From Pseudoalteromonas rhizosphaerae (GTDB lineage Bacteria; Pseudomonadota; Gammaproteobacteria; Enterobacterales; Alteromonadaceae): 64,000 nucleotides of DNA. Shown in pieces: positions 7,975-15,841 of this stretch. Within the stretch, counting starts at the first letter, position 1, and each line of letters begins with the position of its first letter. The position numbers were made by a program, and so were the translations under genes. Below the pieces are notes generated by a model that was not told where the DNA came from, ran no database searches, and saw nothing but the letters and a program-made list of their open reading frames with translations. Location of the stretch: positions 62,001 to 126,000 of the forward strand of contig NZ_CABVLM010000013.1 in the NCBI RefSeq assembly GCF_902498845.1, read 5' to 3'.

Positions 7975-8571
7975 TTAACAACTAGTTCTTTTGATTCTAG
8001 AGCCAGTACAGGTTACCTTATCCTTAAATGATACTCTGTTAGTTACTGTACTACCGGGTTGCGGCTTACCGTTATTAACAAATGGTATCCCACCATCCGA
8101 ACCTTGGGCAACAGCTCCTGCACCACTATTACTATTAGCACCACCTTGCCATTCTGGAACATAATTATATTCATTATTTTCAACCAATGAATCTGCTAAT
8201 GCTTCAACGGCTGAATCAGAGGCATCAATTTGTCTGTAGCTTGATCCTGAATCCTTTTTTCCTAAAGAAAGCCAATGATTTCTATCAGCATCTTGAACTT
8301 CACCAAACACTCTTCCCACTTTTCCAGAATCATTCTGGCCAAAAGAGATTATTGTTGCATTTTTCTCTCCCAATGACTCTGCGTTCGCTACAATAAAATT
8401 GTGGTTTGGCCATAACCTTCCCGGATGTTTTTTTACAGCCTGTTGTTTTGTTAATGGTAGGCTTACTAAGTACGAAGTTTCTCCTGTAGGATCAATTTTG
8501 TTAACAGGATCGTTCCCCACATAAGCATACATATTCATCCCATCTTTATAGCCAATGGGGTCAGTCTGCAT
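7975..8571 (-). CDS. Orphan RHS core + tip E (NSNS motif)
   Basis: The frame is open back to about 8790 through RHS core sequence, with MQTDPIGYKDG at 8571 only an internal Met. After YVGNDPVNKIDPTGE comes a ~170-residue soluble tip. It contains NHNFIVAN, a tryptophan/glycine-rich middle and a GGANSNSGAGAVAQG segment, reminiscent of papain-like hydrolase toxin folds in which an NSN(S/T)F segment follows a catalytic pair. That resemblance is weak and I would not name the enzyme. The C-terminus is CTGSRIKRTSC, another Cys-terminated tip. No start codon or signal sequence remains, so it is a donor cassette or relic. Confidence 0.6.
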   Translation of the reverse strand: MQTDPIGYKDGMNMYAYVGNDPVNKIDPTGETSYLVSLPLTKQQAVKKHPGRLWPNHNFIVANAESLGEKNATIISFGQNDSGKVGRVFGEVQDADRNHWLSLGKKDSGSSYRQIDASDSAVEALADSLVENNEYNYVPEWQGGANSNSGAGAVAQGSDGGIPFVNNGKPQPGSTVTNRVSFKDKVTCTGSRIKRTSC

Positions 8572-8790
8572 AAAACGCCCTAATTCAGGGTGGTAAACCC
8601 GTGCTTTGTAGTAATAAAGCTTAGTACCTGGGATTAAGATTTGCCCTGTATATCTAAAACGCGATGAGCTGGTATTAATCGGCTCTCCAAATGGGCCGTA
8701 TTTATGCGTAGCGACAATTGAACCTGAGCCATTCGTTTCACTAATAATTGAGCCATATTCATCTGCATGTAAATAGCGCTTGTTACCTGT
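8495..8790 (-). repeat. RHS core repeat, copy E
   Basis: Nearly identical to the last ~300 bp of the RHS core in copies A, B and the full gene, with small changes (Tyr for Arg in HADExGSII, Tyr for His in KLYxYKAR). It ends abruptly at 8790. Confidence 0.8.
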
Positions 8791-8835
8791 TCAGTTTCAT
8801 TAGACCATTACACTTGAAGGTTATGAGCTAGCCAA

Positions 8836-8866
8836 GTCTCTTGATCTAGAAATATGATCAAGAGAC
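8836..8866. terminator. 11-bp perfect hairpin
   Basis: GTCTCTTGATC (8836-8846) pairs with GATCAAGAGAC (8856-8866). It lies directly beside the cassette-end repeat and downstream of the immunity gene ending at 8899. It is a possible terminator or a structured recombination site. Confidence 0.5.
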
Positions 8867-8871
8867 AGCGA

Positions 8872-8889
8872 CTAGCGAGGCTTTGGATT
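8872..8889. repeat. Cassette-end repeat, copy 4
   Basis: CTAGCGAGGCTTTGGATT, identical to 2323-2340, 9 bases past the stop of the immunity-like gene at 8899. The usual pairing arm is missing and a different hairpin (8836-8866) lies beside it. Confidence 0.6.
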
Positions 8890-8898
8890 CAAGTTTTA

Positions 8899-9222
8899 TT
8901 ACCACCAACCAGAGAGTTCATCGCCAATTACCTTGCCTCTGTCTACAGGAGAGAGGGAGTAAAATTTATCCTTATCCTCCTTTGTTTTCAGCGAACTTTT
9001 GTGAATCACAAAGCAAAGAATTAAATAAGGAATAAACAAACCTATTGTGATAACTATGAAAAATACAGCTTTTTCAAAGTGTGAGCCATTTAAGCCAAAA
9101 AGTACAATTGGTAAACCTATTCCAACCAACGGCCAAAGTAAGTTTTTATAGGCAGTTAATATTGCTGAAACAAGCACCTGCTTGTTCAGCAAATTTTTTG
9201 AAAAATAACTATCGTTGCTCAT
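8899..9222 (-). CDS. Membrane protein, putative immunity F
   Basis: A protein of 107 residues from the ATG at 9222, which overlaps the stop of tip F as TAATG. GGAAG stands 7 bases upstream, so this start is preferred over one at 9249. Two hydrophobic segments (about 18-40 and 49-70) are followed by a charged cytosolic tail ending ELSGWW. Family not recognised. Tight coupling to the toxin tip and membrane topology fit an immunity role, parallel to the gene at 2350. Confidence 0.65.
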   Translation of the reverse strand: MSNDSYFSKNLLNKQVLVSAILTAYKNLLWPLVGIGLPIVLFGLNGSHFEKAVFFIVITIGLFIPYLILCFVIHKSSLKTKEDKDKFYSLSPVDRGKVIGDELSGWW

Positions 9223-9725
9223 TAACAACTTCCATCTTTGTTTGTACATGTATTGGAACTCTGCGTACTCTCGGACTGCTGACTCATATATTCCATACCT
9301 TTTTGAGCAATAGTTCCAGCGGGTACAGGGCTAGTGATACTATCAACAACCTTTACAGCCGCGCCTTCCGTTAGACTTTCGCCTTTTCTTCCAGCTTGAA
9401 TTGCTCCTACAGCAGCCACTTTAGTAGCACCATCAACTCCTGCAATAACTCTTTCTGTCTTCGTAGTTAAGTTAACTGTTTCTTTACCTACTTTAATTGC
9501 CCCAGTTACCCCACCTTTAACTAACTGAGTCCCCATCGCTCCAACAGAACCTAAAGCAGCGGAGATAGCAACACTCCCATAATCAGCGCCAGCAAGAGCA
9601 TCACCGAAACTCGCGCCATCACTCATAGAATTATAGACCTGTGTAGCCAAATCAATACCACCACCGATAGCAGCACCAACTAAGAAGTTTAAAAACTTAC
9701 CAGTAGGGTCAGTATGATTGAACAA
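9222..9725 (-). CDS. Orphan RHS tip F (ends DGSC)
   Basis: Begins FNHTDPTGKF, i.e. only the last residues of the RHS core, fused at 9720 to the inverted-repeat element. The TTG at 9725 is supplied by that element and is unlikely to be a real start. The tip opens FLNFLVGAAIGGG, has Gly/Ala/Val-rich hydrophobic stretches, then a Ser/Gln/Thr-rich tail ending NTCTNKDGSC. Tip B has the same opening and the same DGSC end. It contains no recognised catalytic domain. The coupled membrane protein at 8899 is the presumed immunity partner. Its role as a pore-forming or membrane toxin is a guess from composition only. Confidence 0.6.
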   Translation of the reverse strand: MFNHTDPTGKFLNFLVGAAIGGGIDLATQVYNSMSDGASFGDALAGADYGSVAISAALGSVGAMGTQLVKGGVTGAIKVGKETVNLTTKTERVIAGVDGATKVAAVGAIQAGRKGESLTEGAAVKVVDSITSPVPAGTIAQKGMEYMSQQSESTQSSNTCTNKDGSC

Positions 9726-9834
9726 ATAACGATGACACCCATTGTAATTTGTTTATTAAAACTGAATCACTTTCGTCATGCTTTACATTTACAACGAACG
9801 GTAAATTCCAAGTTTAAGATGGGTGTCATCATTA
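9720..9834. mobile_element. ~110-bp inverted-repeat element (MITE-like), copy 2
   Basis: Practically identical to 1928-2042, including the GATGACACCCAT / ATGGGTGTCATC ends. It is fused to the first codons of tip F where the RHS core should be, so a deletion between element and tip is likely. The ~130 bases that follow up to 9966 hold nothing recognisable. Confidence 0.7.
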
Positions 9835-9965
9835 ATTTCGGTTGTGCTAAAAAATCGTTCGATAAAAGCGTGGAAAAATCGTCATAATCCTGCCAAATCT
9901 TATGATAAATAATTTGGTAAACGTTATGACGATAATTTTGTAAACAACAACAGTTAACGAGACCC

Positions 9966-10235
9966 CTAATTACTGAATCTGATAGTGAATAAAATATCGC
10001 CACCTTTAAAGAATATATGAACAGCAATTCCAAACAAGGTCGCAAACAGTCCAATACTTCGCGCTTTTCCCCCCATGAGAAGCACACCTTTTTTAGTAGA
10101 TGGTTCGCCGCCAATAATTGTATTGATCCCTTGTTTTCCAACCTCAAACTGTAATTCAATTTTCCCTTTAAAAAACGAATTAACCCCAAATAATATTAGT
10201 AGTACAACTGCTACATCAGATTCATAAAAACTCAT
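9966..10235 (-). CDS. Small membrane protein downstream of RHS (second partner)
   Basis: A protein of 89 residues with hydrophobic segments at about 7-20 and 63-76 and a basic middle. No family recognised. It overlaps the preceding gene by 4 bases (ATGA), so it is translationally coupled and part of the rhs operon. A broken paralogue lies at 7291-7410, next to a relic of the same upstream neighbour. The pair therefore travels as a unit with RHS tips and is probably immunity or accessory to the tip of the full RHS protein. Confidence 0.6.
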   Translation of the reverse strand: MSFYESDVAVVLLILFGVNSFFKGKIELQFEVGKQGINTIIGGEPSTKKGVLLMGGKARSIGLFATLFGIAVHIFFKGGDILFTIRFSN

Positions 10236-10531
10236 TTTAAGTGTTTCTTAATACTAAAATAAACATACAAACTGCCGACAAATGGGCATAGTATAGATAT
10301 CGCGCAATATTTCACTGATTCTAGAAATGTGAACTTTGCTCTATTAAAAAGAATAAAAGCTACAGGAACAATACTTACCGCCAACGTAAGAACCCAAAAG
10401 AGAATCCCGAGGTACTTTGAACTATCATTTGAGTTTATTCCACCAGTAAACATAGCAGAATAAATCAAAATACCTAACAGAGTTAAACACCACGCAATTA
10501 TTAAGTTTTGCCAAATTTTCAAATTAACCAA
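10232..10531 (-). CDS. Three-helix membrane protein, putative immunity of the main RHS tip
   Basis: A protein of 99 residues with three hydrophobic segments (about 10-30, 43-63 and 73-92). It starts 4 bases after the stop of the full-length RHS gene and overlaps the next gene by ATGA. A relic C-terminus of a paralogue is at 7413-7510. Family not recognised. By position and coupling it is the first candidate for the immunity protein of the main RHS tip. Having two membrane genes here is unlike the single partner of the other cassettes. Confidence 0.6.
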   Translation of the reverse strand: MVNLKIWQNLIIAWCLTLLGILIYSAMFTGGINSNDSSKYLGILFWVLTLAVSIVPVAFILFNRAKFTFLESVKYCAISILCPFVGSLYVYFSIKKHLK

Positions 10532-10535
10532 CCTT

Positions 10536-13500
10536 TTAGTCTAGTTTCTTAGTATCTATTTTATTTGTATCTATTTCTAGTTCTACTTTTAATAGGCGAA
10601 AGTGTCCTCCAACTTTAATCTTACCTGTGTTCTCGGCAGATGTAGCACCTGAACTAAGACTTCCTGTTACTTTCGCACCTTCTGTTTTTCCACTTATTGT
10701 TCCATTTTGTGGTTGAATTAAAGCCTCAGCTTTTCCTAATTGAAATTTTCCGGTCATTGTTCCTGATGCATTACTCATATTTATTCCTGCATCGGCATTC
10801 AACTCTATACCTTGAGCATTTGAATCACTTGTCATTACGCTTGAAACCGCCACTGACCCTCCAGCGTCAAATGAACCAGCACCCGGAATATTTTGAGCTT
10901 TAACCTGCATCCCTATGCCAAAGCCAACTTTTACCGTAGTTGCTTCTCGAACTTGCCCTAATGTTCTATTTAACTGACGAATTCCCTTTTGACCTCCTAA
11001 CATATTAACCATTCCCTGAGGGTTATATGAGCTTTCTCCCGAAGGGTCTATTAGACTAATTGGATCATTCCCCACATACGCATACATATTCATCCCATCT
11101 TTATAACCAATGGGGTCAGTCTGCATAAAACGCCCTAACTTTGGCTGATAAATCCGTGCTTTGTAGTGATAAAGCTTAGTACCTGGGATTAAGATTTGCC
11201 CAGTGTAACGGAAACGCGATGAGCTGGTATTAATCGGCTCTCCAAATGGGCCATACTTATGCGTTGCTATTATTGAACCAGAGCCATTCGTTTCACTAAT
11301 AATTGAGCCACGTTCATCTGCATGTAAATAGCGTTTACTACCTGTACCACTGCCTTCGTACCATACTAGAGGATCATCTTCACCGATACCATGAACATAA
11401 CGACGTAATAGACTACCGCTGCTGTTGTATTCCGCAACCAGTTCGTTTGCATCGTACAAGAAGGTTGTTTTAGTGCCATTGAGTGTTGAGTAATTTAATC
11501 GCCCCGTTGCATCATAGCCAAGTGCTAAGCTGGTACCTGACTTAGAAGCAGACCTTAAACGATTATGCGCATTATAATTATAGCTCCACCCATCATAACT
11601 TTTTAGGTTACCGTTATTATCATAGGTTAAATTTTTACCACCAACACTGGTGTATTGGTTTAAATCATTGGTGTAGTAATCTTGCTCACCAATAGTTGGA
11701 ATTTGAATCTGATAATTATTATTACTAACGGTTTTCGATTTCAGCTGATTTGCGTAGTTATAAGCGAAATTAGCGTTATTGATACCCGTATGATTAAATT
11801 GGTTTACGCGCCCTTTTGTGTCGTAACCAACAGAGCTAGACTTACCATTTCCTCTTGAAATACTCGTCAACTGCCCTTTTGGGTTATAAGTGTAATTTGC
11901 AAGCAGGTTACTGCCGTTTTCTTTTATTGAAGTCAGCGCCCCTGTTGCATCAAATGCATAAGTGACATAAAAACCACCGGGGTGAGTTAACCGAGTTCGT
12001 CTATCTCCTAAGTCATAAAGGTAACTTAAAGTGCGGTTATTCGTGGTTGTACTTTTCAGGCGGCTTAATTCGTCATAAGCATAACTGACAACACTAGAGC
12101 CTCGAGTTACGCTTTTATCACGCCCTAAACCATCATGATTAAAATACAACGTAGACTCACCAGGCACAGTTGTTTTCGTTTTTTTATTAATCGCATCGTA
12201 ATAGTGTGTAAGTGTTTTACCGTCGCGTTTACGCCACGTTTTTAAATTACTATTTGCATCATAGCTATTTTGCTCATAGGTATTATCTTCAAATGTAGTG
12301 CGCTCTAACCGGTCAAAACCATCATACGTATAATAAGTGACATTTCCTTCACCATCTTTACGTGTGTAGATTTCACCATTTGCTGTATACGCAATCTCAA
12401 TATCGATACCAGCATCTGGTGTGTTATACCCTGAGATGACTTTTGTTGAACGAGAGAGTCTGTCGTAATAGTTACGTGTAATACGGTCTGGGCCATCGAC
12501 ACCTTCTGATGCAAGTGAACAAGCAGAGCTTGGTAGGCTATTGAATGTAGAGGCGTTCATGCGAATAGCAGTACACATTAACCTATTTCGTGTGTCGTAA
12601 GTAAATTGTGTAACGGCTTCTTTTTTTGATGGCGAGCTAATTTCTTTTTTAGTCGCTAAATTTCTCGTGTTATAAGCAGTTGTTTCAGTATTGTAAACAC
12701 TCAACGACGTGCTTGTAGGTGATGTCAGCGTACCAGTTTCAATGATGCGAACTTGGTCATCTTCACTACGGTACGTGAAACGCTGCGCGACACGATACCC
12801 TCCCTGGTTTTTTGCACCAATTTCCCATGCTTTTCTACCTGCATTGTCATAGCGATAATATATTGCATCATCACTACCTGCCAATGGTCCATCTTCAATC
12901 GTTACTCTACCAGCATTATCATAGGTATACGTTGTGACTTGCTTTACTACACCTACACCATTGGTTTTCGTCACCGTTTTAGGTAGATTTGTATTCCCCC
13001 AGTATGTATAGCTTGTAACTTGTTTATCTGCTAAAGAACAATTACTTTGAGTACAAACACGGGTACTCTTTAATCGTGTAAAGCCATTAATTTCTTGCCA
13101 ACTATTAGTAGTCAAACGGCGGTTATTGTTTTTATCTGCTGGCTCAAGTTGAGTGAGCATTCCACCATGACTTGCGAATGTATAATCAGTGGTATTGCCA
13201 TTCGGATCCGTAATTGAGGTAGGTCTAAAACATCGTAAATCTGTGTACTCTGTAATATCACAATCACCAGCATCATATGTGGCAGTCGTTACAATATCTG
13301 ATTCAGATGAACTTGATTTTGCTTCCATTCTTTTTTCAGTGATATTACCTATCACATCATAAGTGTAGCGTTCGCTATTCCCTTCAGGGTAAGTAACACG
13401 ACTCAATCGATAATTGTCATCATACCCATACTGCGTTGTTTGATTCAGTGCGTTAACCTCACTGGTAATCATCATTCTTCTATCAGTCGGTTTACCTGAT

Positions 13501-14585
13501 TTAGATAAGTTAATTGTTCTTGAATAGCTTTCTGGGCCCGTTATAACCACTTTAGAAAACTCTTTATGAGGCATTACGCCGCCTTCGGTAGGAGGTGTAT
13601 AAGCATAGTGATAGGTTTGGCCATCTTTAATGACTTTAGAAACAAAGTAATTTTGTGTGCCGCTGCCATAAGGCTGAGTCGTTGTCGAAACAGTGACTGA
13701 ATTATGCGAGTCTGTTGGTAATTTCAAGGCGAAATCTCTCACTTCTTCAGGACCACCAAAAACATTACTGTAGCTACCGTAATTCCAGGTTCGGCCATTC
13801 GCATCTGTGACAGTAGATTCTGTGTATGTATGCTGAGCAATTGCGACAGAAGGCGAACTTGTCTTAACAATTTTTGCAGACGTGAGTTGATACCAAGGGT
13901 TATTTACTTGGCCGAAATAATCTCGTGAGTTGGATTTATAAGTAAACTTAAGCTGGTAACCTAAATTTGAATCAATACTCAATAATCGATGGAAAGTTAT
14001 ATAAGGGTTTATATTTGGATCTGTAAACTTTTCATAATTATAAGTATGCACCTCACCATCGGGATAAAAAACTTTTGTTGCATACCAAGTACCGTCAACC
14101 GATTTAGTTGACGATGAAGGGCTATTAACATAAGACAAATTGGATGTGTATTGAACTTTTACACCACTTTTACCTTGTATATATGTAAACGTACTAGACT
14201 TCTGCGTACTGTAGATTCCTCCAATTAATGCTGAGCCATTATTAACAACGGGTACACACTCAGATTGGCATGTGAAGTTATCAGATTGGCTACCGCCATA
14301 AGACAGAGAGGCTGAAACTCGCCCTCCATGTGGTAATTCAGAGACCCAATGAATGACATTTATCTTAGATTCAAGCTTTGGCATGCTTTCAAATGTCAAA
14401 TTAGGCGCAGCAGGAATGCTCAACACAGGCAGTTTTACTTGGTATAATCCCGTGTTTAAGTTTATCGAGTTTATATCTGTAATCGATACAGGCGGCATAA
14501 TTGTTGGAATGGTTTCTTCCGCACTTACCACGTTTGGGTGACTCAAACTTAATATTGCAAGAGCCAAAATAGTTTTAATTTTCAT
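10536..14585 (-). CDS. rhs: Full-length secreted RHS/YD-repeat protein
   Basis: About 1349 residues from the ATG at 14585, preferred because AAGGA lies 8 bases upstream. An ATG at 14594 would overlap that site. It has an N-terminal signal peptide (MKIKTILALAILSLSHPNVVSA), a ~350-residue Cys-containing N-terminal region, then many YD repeats from about residue 400 to 1130. The RHS-associated core follows (RYTGQILIPG, LGRFMQTDPIGYKDG, YVGNDP) to about residue 1175. The final ~170 residues after DPSGES are a private Gly/Ser/Asn-rich, probably beta-rich tip with no toxin family I recognise. Sec export and the absence of PAAR or VgrG domains argue against type VI delivery. It is the only complete RHS gene here and so the likely acceptor of the orphan tips downstream. 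Confidence 0.9.
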   Translation of the reverse strand: MKIKTILALAILSLSHPNVVSAEETIPTIMPPVSITDINSINLNTGLYQVKLPVLSIPAAPNLTFESMPKLESKINVIHWVSELPHGGRVSASLSYGGSQSDNFTCQSECVPVVNNGSALIGGIYSTQKSSTFTYIQGKSGVKVQYTSNLSYVNSPSSSTKSVDGTWYATKVFYPDGEVHTYNYEKFTDPNINPYITFHRLLSIDSNLGYQLKFTYKSNSRDYFGQVNNPWYQLTSAKIVKTSSPSVAIAQHTYTESTVTDANGRTWNYGSYSNVFGGPEEVRDFALKLPTDSHNSVTVSTTTQPYGSGTQNYFVSKVIKDGQTYHYAYTPPTEGGVMPHKEFSKVVITGPESYSRTINLSKSGKPTDRRMMITSEVNALNQTTQYGYDDNYRLSRVTYPEGNSERYTYDVIGNITEKRMEAKSSSSESDIVTTATYDAGDCDITEYTDLRCFRPTSITDPNGNTTDYTFASHGGMLTQLEPADKNNNRRLTTNSWQEINGFTRLKSTRVCTQSNCSLADKQVTSYTYWGNTNLPKTVTKTNGVGVVKQVTTYTYDNAGRVTIEDGPLAGSDDAIYYRYDNAGRKAWEIGAKNQGGYRVAQRFTYRSEDDQVRIIETGTLTSPTSTSLSVYNTETTAYNTRNLATKKEISSPSKKEAVTQFTYDTRNRLMCTAIRMNASTFNSLPSSACSLASEGVDGPDRITRNYYDRLSRSTKVISGYNTPDAGIDIEIAYTANGEIYTRKDGEGNVTYYTYDGFDRLERTTFEDNTYEQNSYDANSNLKTWRKRDGKTLTHYYDAINKKTKTTVPGESTLYFNHDGLGRDKSVTRGSSVVSYAYDELSRLKSTTTNNRTLSYLYDLGDRRTRLTHPGGFYVTYAFDATGALTSIKENGSNLLANYTYNPKGQLTSISRGNGKSSSVGYDTKGRVNQFNHTGINNANFAYNYANQLKSKTVSNNNYQIQIPTIGEQDYYTNDLNQYTSVGGKNLTYDNNGNLKSYDGWSYNYNAHNRLRSASKSGTSLALGYDATGRLNYSTLNGTKTTFLYDANELVAEYNSSGSLLRRYVHGIGEDDPLVWYEGSGTGSKRYLHADERGSIISETNGSGSIIATHKYGPFGEPINTSSSRFRYTGQILIPGTKLYHYKARIYQPKLGRFMQTDPIGYKDGMNMYAYVGNDPISLIDPSGESSYNPQGMVNMLGGQKGIRQLNRTLGQVREATTVKVGFGIGMQVKAQNIPGAGSFDAGGSVAVSSVMTSDSNAQGIELNADAGINMSNASGTMTGKFQLGKAEALIQPQNGTISGKTEGAKVTGSLSSGATSAENTGKIKVGGHFRLLKVELEIDTNKIDTKKLD
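11050..11690 (-). repeat. RHS core repeat in the full-length gene
   Basis: The segment shared at high identity with copies A, B and E. It gives the homology needed to replace the resident tip with an orphan one. The tip-specific sequence begins at about 11045. Confidence 0.8.
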
Positions 14586-14601
14586 TTTTCTCATCCTTGA
14601 A

Positions 14602-15108
14602 CTAATTTAAGCCGCCAGGACCGCCCGCCGATATAACCCTGACAATTTTAGTCACACTTGCATAATCACTCGCGCTATAGCACTTAATATTTATGGGTGT
14701 ATTTTCGTGAATTATTAAACTAACAGATCCGGAAGTTGGTTGGTTTGGAAAGTAACCCGTGTCTCCAGAAACAGTTACCTTGCAGTAAGACGTGTTCTGT
14801 GAGGACCATGTTACGCTGAAAAGTGCTCCTGAACGAACCGTGCCAGGAATTGATGATGAAGTAATCATCGGCTCTGGTGGTGGCGGTGGCTCTGGTGGCG
14901 GCGGCGTATTCGCATTTGCAGATGAAGTACGGTTACCCGCATCGTCATAACTATAAGTAACGAGCTGAGTATCGCTTTCTTTTACAACCTTTAAGCGACC
15001 TCTTGCATCATATGCAAAACTAACCGTTGAAGCTAACGCTTCATTTATAGATATAGTTCCGAGTGCAACAAGTAAAAGCGCAACTGAACATCCTTGTATT
15101 TTTGGCAT
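14602..15108 (-). CDS. Small secreted YD-repeat protein with Ig-like domain
   Basis: A protein of 168 residues. Signal peptide to about residue 26. Then one and a half YD repeats (SFAYDARGRLKVV, YSYDDAGNRT), a Pro/Glu linker (about 67-80), and a beta-rich Ig-like domain with a Cys pair (SYCKVTVSG, INIKCYSASDY) ending GGPGGLN. It ends 16 bases before the full-length rhs start and is read in the same direction, so the two form an operon. It could be a detached N-terminal piece of an older RHS gene or a secreted partner that helps the RHS shell. The function is not known. Confidence 0.75.
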   Translation of the reverse strand: MPKIQGCSVALLLVALGTISINEALASTVSFAYDARGRLKVVKESDTQLVTYSYDDAGNRTSSANANTPPPPEPPPPPEPMITSSSIPGTVRSGALFSVTWSSQNTSYCKVTVSGDTGYFPNQPTSGSVSLIIHENTPINIKCYSASDYASVTKIVRVISAGGPGGLN

Positions 15109-15230
15109 ATTTTCACCTAATCATTTGCAAAGCAGTGAAATAAAAAGCAATTCCATCTACTTTGTATTTTCATCCAATTAACAATAATGGTTCTTTTTCG
15201 CTCAAATAAAATACGAATAATGTACCAAAT

Positions 15231-15413
15231 TTAATAAATCAACACATTCTCTGAGTACAATTTTAAACGACTATTTGAACCGATAATAATTAAGACAGAT
15301 AAAAAGAATATTAAACTAGGCCAGAAGCCTAACGTAGGATCTAATGGCAAAACAGACAACAGAAGGCATATTACTCCAAAAAATAAAAAGTAAACGATGG
15401 GAAGCCCAAACAT
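15231..15413 (-). CDS. Possible small membrane protein
   Basis: A 60-residue frame with two hydrophobic segments (about 4-23 and 31-47) and AAGG 4 bases before the ATG. No family recognised. It lies upstream of the rhs operon in an AT-rich stretch (15109-15841) with no other gene. Size and position resemble the small immunity-like genes below 10.5 kb, but no toxin precedes it. It may be an orphan immunity gene or chance. Confidence 0.4.
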   Translation of the reverse strand: MFGLPIVYFLFFGVICLLLSVLPLDPTLGFWPSLIFFLSVLIIIGSNSRLKLYSENVLIY

Positions 15414-15841
15414 AACCTTAAAAAAATGAGCACATAACGAGGAATGAAATTAAAAATATTATTCTGTTTTAAAACAAAACACTACAGCGTTTACTGAGGT
15501 TTTTGTTACAGGCAGACCTACCGGAAGTTTTCAATTATTGAGTGTTGGGTATACGCGGATTTGTTAAAACGTGCACGAAAGTCTTCATCAGCAATTTTGC
15601 TTTTTGTACATGTGAGTCTAAAATTCAACCACCTGATTAAATATTAGTATGTAACACTTTATACTTCCAATATGTGCCATCTATTAGTACAAATCAGTCA
15701 ACTTACACTTCAAATGACATAGTACTCAATACTTACCCGAATATAGTTAATAGTAGAAAGGCTCAACTACCCATTTACTACTTGGAAAATACATTTAGTT
15801 ACTCTAGTATCAACTTGTCTAGGCTAACTATTTGCATTTAA

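Noticed and set aside
8836..8866. The 11-bp hairpin as a Rho-independent terminator for certain
   Set aside because: The stem is perfect but there is no clear T run on either strand, so it is listed only as a possible terminator.
9776..10189. 137-aa minus-strand frame over the gene at 9966
   Set aside because: It is out of frame with the better-supported 89-aa gene (coupled by ATGA), has no ribosome site and runs into the repeat element.
10697..14541. Plus-strand frames inside rhs (10697-10903, 12753-12986, 14353-14541)
   Set aside because: Low-complexity antisense shadows of the YD-repeat coding sequence.
10536..14585. RHS gene as a type VI secretion effector
   Set aside because: The protein has a Sec signal peptide and no PAAR or VgrG-like domain, and no T6SS gene or adaptor is in the window.
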